Shown here in pieces: positions 12,801-27,800 of a stretch of 64,000 nt of DNA. Within the stretch, counting starts at the first letter, position 1. Each line of letters opens with the position of its first letter. The notes under the pieces are model-generated. The model saw only the letters and a list, made by a program, of their open reading frames with translations. It did not search any database and had not been told where the DNA came from. Origin of the DNA: Prosapia bicincta (taxonomy: Eukaryota > Arthropoda > Insecta > Hemiptera > Cercopidae); the NCBI GenBank assembly GCA_036971475.1, contig JBAIZL010000002.1:128389533-128453532 (forward strand), in the 5' to 3' direction. A program made the translations under genes and the position numbers.

Positions 12801-15800
12801 GTTTACACAAGAAGATATTGTGGAGAACAGGTTGTCATATCGACATAATGGTGATGTTACTAGTGTTCAAGATAGCTTTGAACTGAGAGTCTTTGTAGAA
12901 GGAGCAAGCATGCGTGCTGAGTTTAACGTCAGAGTGTTTCCTGCTGGATATTGGGATCCTCTAATTGTCACCATTAATCAGACTTTGCATGTGGAAGAAT
13001 CAACGAGTGTATCCATTACCAATAAATTTATACAGGTAATAACATTGTAGTAATGACAAATGGAGTCCTAACAGGAAATTGTAAAATAAAAGCTGCTTTA
13101 AAATACAAGGGTTCATGAGAGAACCAAAAATTATCTAGTAATATTTTATATTTAGATTTTTTGGACTAGGAGACTGACAGACTTACCTTGGTAAGAGTCC
13201 ACACTGTAGTCTTGAAATAGAAACACATAAAAGCACTTAAACAATGATATATTTCAACCACACAGTGGTCTTTGTCAATCGAAGAGAAAACACAAAAAGA
13301 AATATGAGAGAATGAAATAAAATGATCATTTTATTTCATTCACTCATATTTCTTTTTGTGTTTTCTCTTCGATTGACAAAGACCACTGTGTGGTTGAAAT
13401 ATATCATTGTTTAAGTGCTTTTATGTGTTTCTATTTCAAGACTACAGTGTGGACTCTTACCAAGGTAAGTCTGTCAGTCTCCTAGTCCAAAAAATCTAAA
13501 TAATCTTTACCAACCAAAACTAACCTAAAAATATTTTATATTTACTACTTTAAAAGTAAATACTTATATTTTTTTGGATTTAGCAGTTTCAAACTTAAAG
13601 TAATCCAGATAATAAACTCAAGAGTTTACAAATAACTAAGGCTGCCGACATACAGAAGGTATCTGGTGACAGCAACGCAATGCAAACTTGAGTTGCTTTT
13701 TTACAGCGTATAGAGTTGAAAGCACATATTCATAATGAAGTTATAGCAACGCGACTAGTGAGTAAGACAGAAACTAGAGTTGCTCCAGTCACGACATGCT
13801 GTAAACTCATTGCTCAGTTTCTCAGTTGCAAACAGTATTTGTTGTGTTGCGTATGCGTCTCTCAAGAGTCCTATCGTATTTTAATAATTATTATTTTTAT
13901 TTGTATATTTTGTGTTTCTATTTCTTTGAATAGTCTTTTGTTATACAGCTATAGTATGTCAGAAAAACAAAATATTGGTGGTTCTGGTCGTGATTTGTGT
14001 ACCCAAAAACGATATGAATGATTACCAACAATTTATTTTGAAAATATATGAAATCAGCACTTCAACTATAAAATTTGATTGGTTAAGAGCTAATTTTTAT
14101 TTCATTGCAATATGATCTTATTTTAAGTTTTGGAATTATACATAAAAAGAAATACATATTAAATGAGCAATTAAATTTAGCTGAGTGTTATTATTAATCT
14201 TTCTCCAGCTGAAATCGGTTCTCGCCAATTAGTTGTTTTTTTCTTGATGTTCTCAAATACATGACTTGAAAGGTAGTCGTAACTGCTAATGCTCATATGA
14301 TAATAATTAAAAAACTGGCCTCTGTAAATTCATAAGTTTTACACAGCAATGTATTGACTTTATCTCGCATGAATGACGTTATAGAGGTGTAGGCCTACAC
14401 TGAATTGTCTTTTTTTGTTTCATTTTTGTAGCTTCTTTCTTAAAATATACACAAGGACGCATCCTCCAGTGACAACTAAACTAGCAACTTTATATGAACA
14501 ATATTGAAAAACCGACTAGCAACTTTTCTAATAGCATCTCAAGTTTACATTGCGTTGCTGTCACCAGTTGCCTTCTGTAAGTTCGTGGTCATAATATAGT
14601 GTTTGGCTAAAGTGATATTGATGCCAGTATAATGTGTTTGACAAAAAACGATTGTGTTTTACATCAAAAGATTTTTTAAATAACATTCAGATTAATTTAT
14701 AATTTATTTTTGAATGTTTGATTTGTTTATATTAAGTTTAAAGCAACCATTAAATAGTATAATATCTATTTGAGCAATTAATATTCAGGAAATACTTGAA
14801 AAACATAAACCAATCTCTCAAAGCTTTAAATGAAGCTCCCCTAATGTTTCGTTTGTTGTTAAGTTAAACTAATATTTCCTGTGCTATTTGTAAATAGGTA
14901 AAGCAGCCACATGTTCCAGCATCAGATATAACCTTCCTTGTAATGGAACCACCTCATTATGGTTATTTAGAGATGGAGCAGTCTAGTCCGATACCTGAAG
15001 ATATGAAAGAAGAGCCAGTGACATCGTTTGATCAGGCTACTATAGACTTGGGAAGGCTACATTATGTTCAAGCCACAGCAAATCAGACTAAAGATAGAAT
15101 GGTAGTTGACGTTACTAATGGTATCACTTGGCTTCGTGGATTGATTGTAAGTATGAGAGAAATAGGTTTGAGTAATAGGTTTAAGATAATTTTAAAAGAT
15201 TCATTTTATAGTACTTGCCGTTTTCTAAAGCTATTCTTGCGTGTTATTATATATACCTTATCTGCTTGTTTTGGCTACATTGTAAAAATAAATAATTTAT
15301 TACAACAAGCCTAACTAATAATTTATTATTACAAATTACACTTTTGCTATTACTTGCGACCAGACATTTGTTAACTAAAAGTTGTTAATTGTTAACTTAC
15401 ACTTGGAGGAAACGTTTTCGTCTTACGACTTCATCAGCCTCGTATTTAAGAAAAAAATACGAGGCTGAAGAAGTCGTAAGGCGAAAACGTTTTTTCCAGG
15501 TGTAAGTTAACAATTAACAACTTTTAGTTAACAAATGTCTGGTCGCAAGTAATGGCAAAAGTGTAATTTGTAATTTACAACCAGCTCGTCATGAACAGCA
15601 ACAAGATTTTGAAATTTATTATTGTTAATTATATTATAAGCTTAGAATTTATTATTTCACTCTCAGAAGCTTATCTCTAGTTTGTAATACAGTAGAGTCT
15701 CGAAAATCCAAGTTTCTATTTTTCAAGGTTCTGTTACATTTGAGCCCATGTCTATTTCAGACTATTTTATCGATTTGAAAGGAAATTCAAATTATTTTTA

Positions 15801-18800
15801 TAGACAATGCATCGTTGCTTAATAAAAATCAATTGTGGTCTGATGATATACACATGCATTATATCTTCACACAAATGTTGCGAGACTAATCCATCCGATG
15901 GATCAAAGTGTCTTTGAATGTATGAAAAAAATACACACATTACCTTTTACAATCTCTCTTGGAACCAACTGAAGGGGTAGAAAACATTGTAGCCTTTTTA
16001 AAAAAAAATTACAGTTAAGGAAGTTGTGTATGGGATAGCCAAAACATGGAACGAAACAAAAGAAAAATCATTGAGTAAGTCATGGAATAAAATCCTGAGT
16101 CATAATAAAACTGTTGACTGTGTCGTTGATCCACAAGAAGAAACCGATTTGACATTTCTTATCAAGAAACTTCCATGTTGTGATAGTTATTCAATGGATG
16201 AGTAAGGGCGAACAAAAGTAAGTAACAATAACACATGTTATGACCATTGAAACAATACAAGAAACTATTGAAGGCAGTGATGACTAGAATAAAGATGAAG
16301 GTTTAACTGACACAGTACAAAGATAAAATTAATGACGGTGAAAGAATGACCTCCTTGGTAACTGCTTGGGGCTATATTGAACAACACATATTTATGTGCT
16401 TCTGCTAAGACATCTACGTTACACCATAGTAGGAAAACTATCTGATAAACAAATGCAGAAGACACATAACAACTTTTTCAAAAACATTTAGCGACCATGA
16501 TGAACAATGCGTTCTAAAGCAACATTAAATTTTTGTAAGTACTGTAATCAATTAAGTTCTATAAATGATTTTGTGCATTCATAATTATAGCATTAGGGTT
16601 CATTAGAACTCCCGTTTTTTCTAATGTGCAGGGACATATTTCCATGTAATCTGAGTTTTCTTAAATCCAAGGGGATCTCAGTTCCATCTACCTCGAATTA
16701 TCGAGACTCTACTGTATATAACATTTGCTAATTATAAATAAATTGATCATGTATGTATCTAACTCTAACTGAATATGAATAATCTCGTACCTTGACAGTA
16801 ACACATAATTATTTGATGTCATTTGATTCAATTGTCTGTAAAATGCACTTAGCTTTAGTTAGACAGTAACTAAATAACATGAGGAGATATATTTAAAAAA
16901 ATAAGTAATTTTAGTTATAAATTATAATATAAAGTTATGATTTATATCACAAAATGTTTTTTTTTTATAGGTCACATAATGTGTGTGAATATCAAAGACT
17001 AACGTCTAACGGATTAAATTGTTTCAGTTTGCACTAATTGCCCTGTCCCTTTCTTATTAGCAAATAGAAACTCTTATTATTTAATGGGAGCTCTTATTCT
17101 TGACCGAGGTTGGTCAAATATAAAATGGCCTTTCTTATGCGAATTTGTTTACGATTATAAATTAAAACCAAACAAGCGGTATAAGGAAAAAGTTCCAATG
17201 TTCCTTAACTCAACCTCATATATATCTTGGATAGTGCTAGATGATCAGCAGCTTTTCTGGCATTAATTTAAATTTTAATAATGATTGACATTGAAATCTT
17301 TCATATTATCACTAATTATATAATTAGATGGATCTATTTTATTTTAATTTTTTTTTTATTTGTGTATGTTTACCTTCTTTATAGTTTCTAAATTCATAAA
17401 AAAAGAATTTCAAAATAAGAAATAATAAAGTTGGTTGTAGTAATCACCTTAAATTCACTGTTTAAACTATAATTAAATTGAAGTTGCTTGATGTAATCAT
17501 CTTGAATTCACTGATTAAACTCATTTTAAAAATACTTAACTAATTGAATACCTAATTGCTTACTTGCTGACGCGTTTCAAAACATTCGTTCCGTTTACGA
17601 AGCTAACCCTCTACAGCTTCGAGAGGATTAGTTTCGTAAAAGGAATGAATGTTTTGAAACGCATCAGCAAGTAAGCAATTATGTATTCACTTAGTTAAGT
17701 ATTTTAAAAATTAGTATAATTAAATAATACTTAACCATGTGAATATTTAAGAACTTTCTTGATGACGTGTTTCAGCCAGTATGCTCTTAAGTATTCACTT
17801 GGTTATAAATTATTTAATTATATAATAAATAATACATAATTTTCAGAGAAATCTTTTAAAAAAATATATTGGTCTGTCATGTTTTGATCATGTTTTTATA
17901 TTTTTTAGATAACTTTTTTGGTAGTGCCAGAGCGATTGTACATTGGAGGAGGAGAATTACGTTGCGAAGAAGGAGGGAATGTTACACTTCCTGGATCTCT
18001 CTTACCACCATTGACTGAATATTATATTGGTCGAATTACTGAATACAAATTGCAGAAAGGTCCTCTTTATGGACATTTCATATCAACATCACAACCATCT
18101 AGATCTTTAACTAAATGGTCTCCACAACAGATGCAAGCTGGAATAATTCAGGTATAGCTGGATTGGCTATTTCATTTTTGTTTTCAAGTAAACCATTTCT
18201 TTCTAAAATGTTGTTATATTCATAAATATAGTTATAAGGTAATTATCCATATCCACTACTAATGGAAATGAAAAAAAATTGACATATCACCTGTTCAAAG
18301 GTCAAAGTCAAAAGGCATCAGAGATAAAAAATGCTCGCGAGGGCTACATTCCTTTTATTTCAAAAATGTAATAACATTAAAAGTGTAATAATAAGCTCTA
18401 ATACTGGTCTTGGAGACCAGTATACAAAGCAGCGAAGGTAGCTAAAGTGATTAGAAGCCCCTTCATTCACAAGATTTTCTGTAACTAAAGAATGAGATCT
18501 GCATTGATTAAAATATTAACTCAATAAAAAAATCCATGACTTTAATTAAACACTTAATATTTAATTAACAGTATTGTTAAACCCTCTAGTGAAGGATACA
18601 GGGTGATCATGAAGTGTGGAGAAAAAATAGGGAATCAGAATTTCAAGACTACTGTATTGTAGTTTATAGGGAATTTTGTTTTACATTGATTATTATTGTG
18701 TATTGGCCCTCTACACTACAAATATGTTCTGAGAAGGTTTTATAGGTAATATACATTTCTGAAATATGTGACTTAACCTTTTGCGCTCTATAGGCAAACT

Positions 18801-21800
18801 GAGTCCGACATCACAAATTAACCTGGTCCGCTCCAAGTCCTTTGCGACACAATTATTACTTACCTTCAAAGGCCTTACCTAATGATATATATTCTGTACT
18901 CTGTTCATTTGGTATGTTATGAGAAGGCGATGTTTATTTTAACAATGGTGATTGGCCTATTTGTCGTAATTTTTTCCATACATAAACAACTGGTCCCAGA
19001 CAGTTGTTTACAATGTACTGAACAGTAAGATGTACTGTCAGAAATCTGGCCTAGTTGATAGATTGCTGTCACTATTGGTATCTCTTTTATCTATTGAGTA
19101 TTTTGCTTTTATTTTAGTTCAAAAATATTATATTATATAGATAAAGTGCTTTGTAATATTCTTACAACATGTGAGCAGTAGGCCTACTGCTTGACTTGCC
19201 TATATAACCCAAGATTACATCCAAATATTTACTTTGACAAGTTTCACACACTCAAAAATTATAAACAATAATTTGAAGTGTTTATCAAGTGGCCAAGTAA
19301 AGGAGTATGTGTAAATAAACTCAGCCTAAACAAATTAAACAATTTTCAATAGGCCTACAGGACATAATTTTACATTTTTTAGAATAAATATTACAAATAT
19401 ATTTTTGTAATACTACTTATGCATATATTTTTATTCTGCATTACTTTGGGCTTACAATTACTCTATAATTCATCATAAGGAAAATGCTATTTCATCAACA
19501 AAGCTAAATATAAATATATTTCCATAATAAAAAAAAACAAAAAAAAATAATAAACAACGACGTTTTATCAGGCCTACTGAGTTAAAACTTCAAGTTTTCA
19601 ACTTATAAACCTCATATTACTGTTAATTTTATTCTGAAGACATTGGTATTTAATAATATATATTTACTTGAAGTGTTAATTTCTTAGTGAATAATTAAAC
19701 ATTCATGTGCAAAACACATGCTAACTAATTGAATCTGGTAGAGCGGCCAGTGACGAAATAATTGGAGTTCAAAAGGTTAATCCACAATTGTACTGAACAC
19801 GGTTATATAAATATCTTTTCTATAATTTTAAGTTTTTCACATATTTTTTTTTTTTAGAGTTTCTACTGTATATTGTTAAGATTATGATTTATTAGAAATT
19901 TGTTTTCCAATAACCTCTCTCAGTCATTTTTTCTTAAAAAACAAATGTCCTGGTTTTGTTTGCAGTATATACATAATGGAAATGAAAGTAGTGAGGATGA
20001 GTTTGTGATGGTTGCCAAAGCCGGAGAAAAGGAAAGTCTTCCAGCCAAAGTAAGGATTGGCATAGTAGCTGTGAATGACGAGGTGCCTATAATAGTCAAT
20101 AATACAGGCCTTACACTGTGGCAAGGAGGCAGCCATGTGCTTACGTCTTCCCACTTAGGTATTTGCAACCTATTTGTTTACCTTTTGTAAGTATATATGT
20201 TGACAGTTATCTGAAGAATGGTTTTCATAACCAAGGAAATATCCTAGTGTTTGGGAACCATCCTAATATTAATTGTTTATTTTAATCTAGACAGTTTTAT
20301 TTCAAATTCTCAATGTACTCATCTTCACTTCTGTTAGCAATATTTGTAAATATTCAAGTACATTTTCCTGCCTTTCCTAGCATTACAGTATTTTTTTTTG
20401 TTGACACATTTTAGAATGACTCTATTTTCAAAACTTACTTAGTACTATTTGAAATGAGCCAACAAATGGAAATATTATAATGCTAGGAAAGGCAGGAAAA
20501 TGTACTTGAATAAATATTTTTGGGTAAAAGTATAATCTTAATGACGTTGGTTTAAAAAAAAAAAAATTTAATTACTTGTTTCAATACACAGAACAGGAAT
20601 ATCAACTTTTTTCCTGGAAATATACGGAAAGTTACTTTTTTTTAGATTTTAAATGTTAGTCTATATAGGCTGTTAGTATGTATAACATAAATGAGTCATG
20701 TTGACGTTGTTAAGATAAAATATTTTTAATTACTTGTTTTAATGTGTAGAACATGAATATTAACTTTTTTCTGCGGGAAATACAAAACATACTTTTTTCC
20801 CGGTTCACGCTATAGGCCTACAGGTCATTACAGACTAACATTTAATTGTGAAAAAAGTAACTTTCTGTTATTTCTGCAGAAAAAAGTTGATATTCATATT
20901 CTACGTATTAAAACAAGTAATTTAGAAACAAAATATTAATCCAACGTCATTAAGACTATATTTTTACCTAGTTTTGTTTCAGTTAGATAATGAAAATACA
21001 GTTAGATAATGCTTTGGTTTTAAAAAGACCTTCCATTATGTTCAAAATTTATTTATTTTTTCAAATTTAAAACAAGTTCTTAGTATACTTTCAGCCAGAT
21101 ATAAGTCTTGATTAAAGTAACATTTTTTGATAAACCAAATCACTCCATTAGTTTGACAATGTTCTAATTGTTCCAGGGATATTTTTGAGTGAATGCACTA
21201 TAAAAATTGCAACAGCTATACAGGGTGTGTTTGTTAACTTATTGTTTCTAATATTTTGTGAAGAGTTTATATGTATAATGTGAAACAAGCTGTTTAATAC
21301 ATTTGACTTGTTTTCATTTTAAAATACCTTTGTTTTCAATTTATATTCTTTTGGTCAGAATTTTTTTTTGTCATCTTTAACTTGTCAAAGTATAAAGATG
21401 TCAAGGTTCTAACTGCACAGTTTTTCCAAACCGCAGTTACCATTAAAGAATATACCTTTGCTATTACAAGGTTGTAAGTAAAACACAACATTATTTTGGA
21501 AAAAACAACATTTTTAATCATCCTTAAACATAAATATTGTTACATAATGCGGCTTAAATCTAAAGGGGTTAACTCATTGCTGATTAAATGATTCACATTC
21601 CGAGGGTCCCAGAAGGTGAGAATTAATTCCTCGTGTCAATTGAGTTGCTATAAAAACATTTTCACCTATAAATCACTAATTATTATTTATTTTATACTGG
21701 TAAAATTTTTATTAACTATTTTCTACCTTCATATTTTATTATTTTTTCATTGATTATTATTTTTAATCATAATTAGTAAAAAATTGAGTTTCTAATGGTT

Positions 21801-24800
21801 TGAAGTTTTTGTTAGATTTAGGCCCCCACTATTATTGGTTGCACACAAAAGTACTCTATGAAAAATATTTAAATTAAGTAGTTTATAAATTTATAATTTT
21901 ACTAAATTCTGCGGAAGACTGTACTTTTTCTATGTTCTTACAGTACGTCACACAATGAACATTATCTACTGATAACACCAAGTAACAACTACTGAGCAAG
22001 AGAGCCCAGGTGACATAAAAACTTATGATGGGTCTGTCATGTCTGGAACATCTGATAAAAATTCAAAGTATGGGATATAAATATCTATCCTTATCTATAC
22101 AAGTTTTGAGAGGCTATAAAAATGCTGTAGATAGCTCAAACATCTACCATTGTACAGACAAAAAAAATAAACTCTCTTGATGCAAACAAACATCAATGAC
22201 ATTCATGATGAGCTAATGATCTCTACCACTAATGTGTCATGTCAAGTATATTTCGTCTGTAGAAGCCAATGGATTAACACCTAATTGTTCAAATTAAAGA
22301 TAAAATTGTATTGAAACCATCGTAGCAAAAAATTGAAAATTCCTCTTTCTTGTGTCTTCATTTCCTCCAGTATTTGCGGTTTATTACTTCTCAAAATGCC
22401 AACAGTTGATAATTTTGCAGAATTGTTTTCGCTAAAGGAATTGGTATAAACCAATTGTCATGTGTTATATTCCTGTTGCTTCCATGAACAGGCCGAGGCA
22501 ATTATTTTACAAAATACATGGCCGCTGGTAAGTTTTCAGTATCCATGGCTCTTCCAAGATATGGTATTGCACACAAATAAGACATTTTGTTTTAACATCA
22601 CACATTATTAGTAATTTTATGTCATATTTTTCTGAGAAAACTCAGAATTTAAGGTAATATAAAACTTATTTACAGAAGAGAAAAATTATGTAAGTCATAA
22701 TGCTTCGTCTCACAGGCGACGGTACTCTAGTACACAATAAACTGGCAAGCCTATTTCCAGGAAAGCAAGGCCAGCACTAATAAATACTGGTAGAAAGAAA
22801 CTATACAAAAGGACGAGTCCAAACAGCCAACCCTTTATGATAGAACAGGTTGTAAACATGGTGGGTAATCTCTGAGACTACATATTATGATTCTAGGGTA
22901 AATTAAGTGTAAAACATATATAATAATTAATGTTTAAAGTATGATCACCTATGCATCATTACTTCAAACACAAAACAATAACAACACTGGTCAGCAGCTG
23001 CTTTTGTTACACCAAAAATGGACAGTGCTATCGTAAAACCTGATTGTCAGCAGTTACTATCAAGCGGCTTGGCGTCCTAAAAGAATGTAACGCCCATTAT
23101 TATTTGGAACCTTTTTTATTCTAAATAGTTCCGTAATTTATCAACCTATTGCATTCAAACTCAGTTAGTTGTAAAGGATATGTTTTGGGTTTTCAAGAAA
23201 TGTCATAGCCTTATTTTTGTCATAAATGTCAGAACCTTGTCAAACTAATAGGGAAAAATGTCAAGCATGGTAAATTAAATGAAACTCAACTATATGTAAT
23301 TAAAGCAGTTAAAGTACTTGCAAGTATTAATTTTCACTTTTTTTTATAGCTGCTATAGATAAAGATACACCTCCAGAAAATCTTACATTTGCGATAGTGT
23401 CAGCAACGGCAGGACATGTTGCTCTTGTCACATCTCCAGACATTTCTATTGACAGGTTCAGTCAAAGCTCACTGAACAAGCAACAACTAGTATTTGTTCA
23501 TTCGGGTGAGTATAAGTAAATGTATAATAGAAGCTGGATATTGAATACCAGGTTTGTTTATTTTTACCTTTTGCTAACTTAAACCAGATCCTATTTTAAT
23601 AAAGTCCTATTTTGCATAAATCTCATTTGAGTCTCACTGTTCAAATGGTTGCTGTACCGTTCTATTATTACATAAATCAAATTAATCAAAAATATATTTT
23701 TTTGAACTACAATTAAGAAAATAGTCTAAAACAGTTTTTTCAAATGGTTGCTGTACCATTCTATTATAACATAAATCAAATTAATCAAAAATATTTTTTT
23801 AAACTACATTTAATAAAATAGTCTAAAAGAAATAATTATTCTGTCATGAAATTCCATTCTTTAAATTTTGTTAAACTGCTTTTTTAAATTTTCTTATGAA
23901 GAAATTCTATCAAACATTAATTTAACAATTTCAGAATATTATTATTATTTCTGGGCAAGTTTTGATATTTCAGAATTTATTGTGACTTTTTTAAATATAG
24001 ATGAAAATATTTAATATAGTTCTTATGCGTTCTATTATTTAAAATGAGAAGTAAAAAGTAACTTCGCACTTGTTAGTAAGTATAACAAAAAAAAATTAAA
24101 AAAATTAAGACAATTCCTACTGAGCTTAACAAAGAAAAATTTTATTTTATTTACCCTAGAGCACTATGTATGATATTGTGTGGTAACCATGGCAACAGTT
24201 TAAGGTTGCAGAATAGAAGTGAGCTGAAAATAGCAATATTGAAATTGAGTTTGTTTTATAAAAATTTTTTAAATAATATTTTTAAAACATTAGTTTTGAA
24301 ATGAATTTTTCAATAACATTTCTTTTCTTACATTATTAAGTGCTATTTTCATAATTGGTACTTTTGTGATAGAGCCTTCCACTTGTAAATTAAATAATTT
24401 AAAAGTAAATTTTAATGTTCACAGCAGCCAAAATACTGCAATTAATTTACCAGTTTACAGAGAGACCTGTATTTGATTCCAACTTCTTGTTTAGATTTTC
24501 AGAGATACACCTATATGATTGTCCCATCCCTTCAGTGTTTTTCAAATAATAAGATTTATTGGCCCTCTACACATGCAAAGTACATTGTTTCCTTAGAGAG
24601 AGGTTTATTAATTTAATCTACTTTTTGTGCAGTATAACAAGTAATATTACTTTTTATATAGATTTTTTTTCAATACTTTTTTTCACTAACAACAAAATAA
24701 TACAACTTCTTTTTATTTTTTTTATTAGGTCAATGTTATCACACTGCACTCTTCAAAATTTTGCATGAATTAACATATATTATCAAAAGTTGTCTGTTCT

Positions 24801-27800
24801 TTAAATTAAAAGTCTGAGTAGCATGACTTCTAAATTAGAATATCACTATTTTAATCTTTATAAAATATAATTTGTTGCTTGCTAAAACAAAACAAAATAT
24901 CCCAATAGAGATGCATATTTATATAGAGTTTAAGAACCACAATAATTATGTTCCTTAAATAATTTGTTTTAATAACTTGTTTTAAGAACCTTAAAAAAAA
25001 TGTTGATAATTTTTAAAATATTATGACGAAATATTAAAGTCTCCACTATAAATCTCAATACGAAATTAGAATGACAGGTATGTAAATGGTCTGATTCTCA
25101 ATATCTGGTTCGTTTAATATTTTTGCCAAGATTTTACTTACTTTAGATTTAAGCTCAAAATCATTTCAAATTGTAATTGAGATCACGAAATTATCAAATA
25201 ATGTATATTACCAATTTTAGATAAGTTTGTCTTAGTTTTCAGTTTCAGAGAAATTGGGAATTCTGTCTCTTTACAGTTTGTATATTTTCTGCAATAAGGT
25301 TTCAATCATAGTAGAGTTTTTATCAAATATCAGTATTTGTCTTCTTTTCACTTTGTCAGATACAGTAGAACCTCTCTAATTCGTCACATTCAGGACCAAG
25401 GTGGTGGCAAATCCGAGAAAGACAAATTACGGAAGTCGTAAAATTAACATATAATTGTAGGTAAACATAAGATATAAAAATGTAAATAGGCGTGTAATGT
25501 AATTAATGATAATTGTCGTACTTTCATTATTTATCAGCCAAAAAAGCTCAACACTATAAAAGCACTGGTAGGCTGCTGTATAGTTTGTAATAACAAATAC
25601 AGTATGTTAGTCTACTTTCATAAAAGACTTAATATATTACAGTACCTTGTAATAACAATAACACTAGCAAGAAAAAAAGGTTTTAGTTTTTAAAAAAGTC
25701 TGTTTTTTCTTTTGTACTAAAGAATTCTTTTTTGACTGTGCCTGTACTATGTGACATTGCAGTCTGACACAAATGACTATGTCTGTACTATGTGACTGAG
25801 AAAAATACGGTGACGAATTACAGAAAGTAATGAATTAAAGACAGATGAATTAGCAAGGTTCTACTGTAGGCTATATGTAAAAGCAAGCTATTTTGAATAA
25901 CCCCTTAAATCTATTATAGTATCCAATCTCTTTAATAGTAATTTATAAAATATTTATTATTAGTGTTTCTACTTATTTTAGTAATAATTTTCAGGGGAAA
26001 AAATAGACGGAGAGTTTGACGTTGTTGTAAGCGATGGAGTAAATTCAGCAGGTCCAGCTATTTTTCACAGCCATTACAAAGAACCTATGTTGCGCATTGT
26101 TGAAAACAGTGGTCTACATGTTTTCCCTCAATTACGAAAAGCATTAACTGCTAAAACAATTCTAGCAGTGTGTTCCGATATTACACGTGATATAACATAT
26201 ATAATATCTTCACCCCCAACCAAAGGGATTATCGTTATAGACCAATCTGTTACACCTATAACAAACTTTACTCAAGCAGATGTAAACAATTCAAGAATTT
26301 GGTATCAGCATACAACACCTCTGATGACTGATTTAAATGACAACGATACATTCATATTTGATATTGCTTGTCCATTTGCAGAATCTATAAGAAACCAGGT
26401 AAGATATTATTAGTTTTGTTTTTAAAAATATATTTTGTTGTGTGTATAATATATAAGAACCATGTGTAGCAATCCTATGCAAATATATACAAGGTGTGAT
26501 AAAAAAATACAATAAATGAATTTTTATAGCAGCAACTGCTGACACTACATCCATATGATGTAATTTGCCTAGTAGCGTGATCTGTTGAGGCAGGCAGCGA
26601 CAAGTTTCAACACGTGGGAACTTGCCAGTTGACTGTCAGAGCCGCTAGAGTGAGGTCGTGTTTATCGCATCTGTCGCACATCATTGATTTTGAGCAACGC
26701 ATTAACACTAGGTTTTCTTTTAAGTTGCAAAGCAATGGCAAAGAAGCTCACGAAATGTATAAATATTTGTATGGCGATAATGTGGTAACTCTGAAGACTG
26801 TGTACAAGTAGGATGACGAATTTAAAAGCAGAAATGAGTCTTAAAAACAGATGTTAGTGGGGGTGTAGTGCGATCAGAGTTCCTTCCGAGGGGAACAATG
26901 TGAACTCTGAATTTTATAAGGGTTTAATGGTGCCTTTGCAAAACAATATACGAAGTAAGAGACCAGAAAAATGGGCGATAGGCTTTCCTCCTCATCAGGA
27001 CAATGTGCCGTATCACACCTCGCTTCTCATTCGCAAGTTTTTGGGCAAAAAAATGGTTCCTGCCTGTCGACATCTGCCATACTCGCCCGATTTAGCACCA
27101 TGTGACTTCTGGCTCTTCTCAAATTAAAACTATGCTTGAAGGAAAATGTTTTAACCCCATTCCTGCCATTGAGAGGGCCACGATCGAACAGCTCTTCTCA
27201 AAAAAGCTTTCTAGAAATATTTTGAGTCATGGATTTAGCGTTGGCATAAGAGCATTGTCAGTCAAGGACATTACTTTGAAAGAGATTAAATCTAATTTAC
27301 TTTTTATTTTTATTTTTTGAAATGAAAAAATTATTGACCGTATTTTTTGATCACACCTCTTAAGTCTCAAATTTTAATTATTATTATTTTTTAAAGAAAC
27401 TTATAAATATGTTATTATTATGTTCTAAATAAGTATATAATAAGATTGGTTTTTGGGTGATGTGATAATATGAAATAAATTAAACAATAAATTGTTTTAA
27501 TTTTCTTACAATATAATATGTTATTTATGAAATGTTCATAAGAAGAAAATAGAATCCCTGAGTATTTATTCAGTGTAACATTTTTGAATTCAGTGACTTC
27601 ACTTGTTAATCCTTTGAAGAAATCTCTGAGGTTAGTGAATAGAAATAAACATGTACATGAAAGTATAATGTTATGTTATCTAAATTTGTTACAGATTTTA
27701 TCACTTTCAAACACTGTTCTATTAAATTTAAATGATTTAAAAAAGCAAGCAAATCTGCTAAACTAATGTGTTTTATGGTTTTAGGAGTTCCATATTGATA

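Larger units (their letters stand above)
15350..15580. repeat. Foldback of two inverted hammerhead-bearing arms (family 4)
   Basis: About 90-bp arms (15355-15448 and 15450-15568) share ACATTTGTTAACTAAAAGTT, AACGTT and GAGGCTGA sequences in opposite directions. Each arm carries a complete hammerhead motif. A decayed copy of one arm lies at 45840-45960. No coding sequence is present. Confidence 0.75.
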
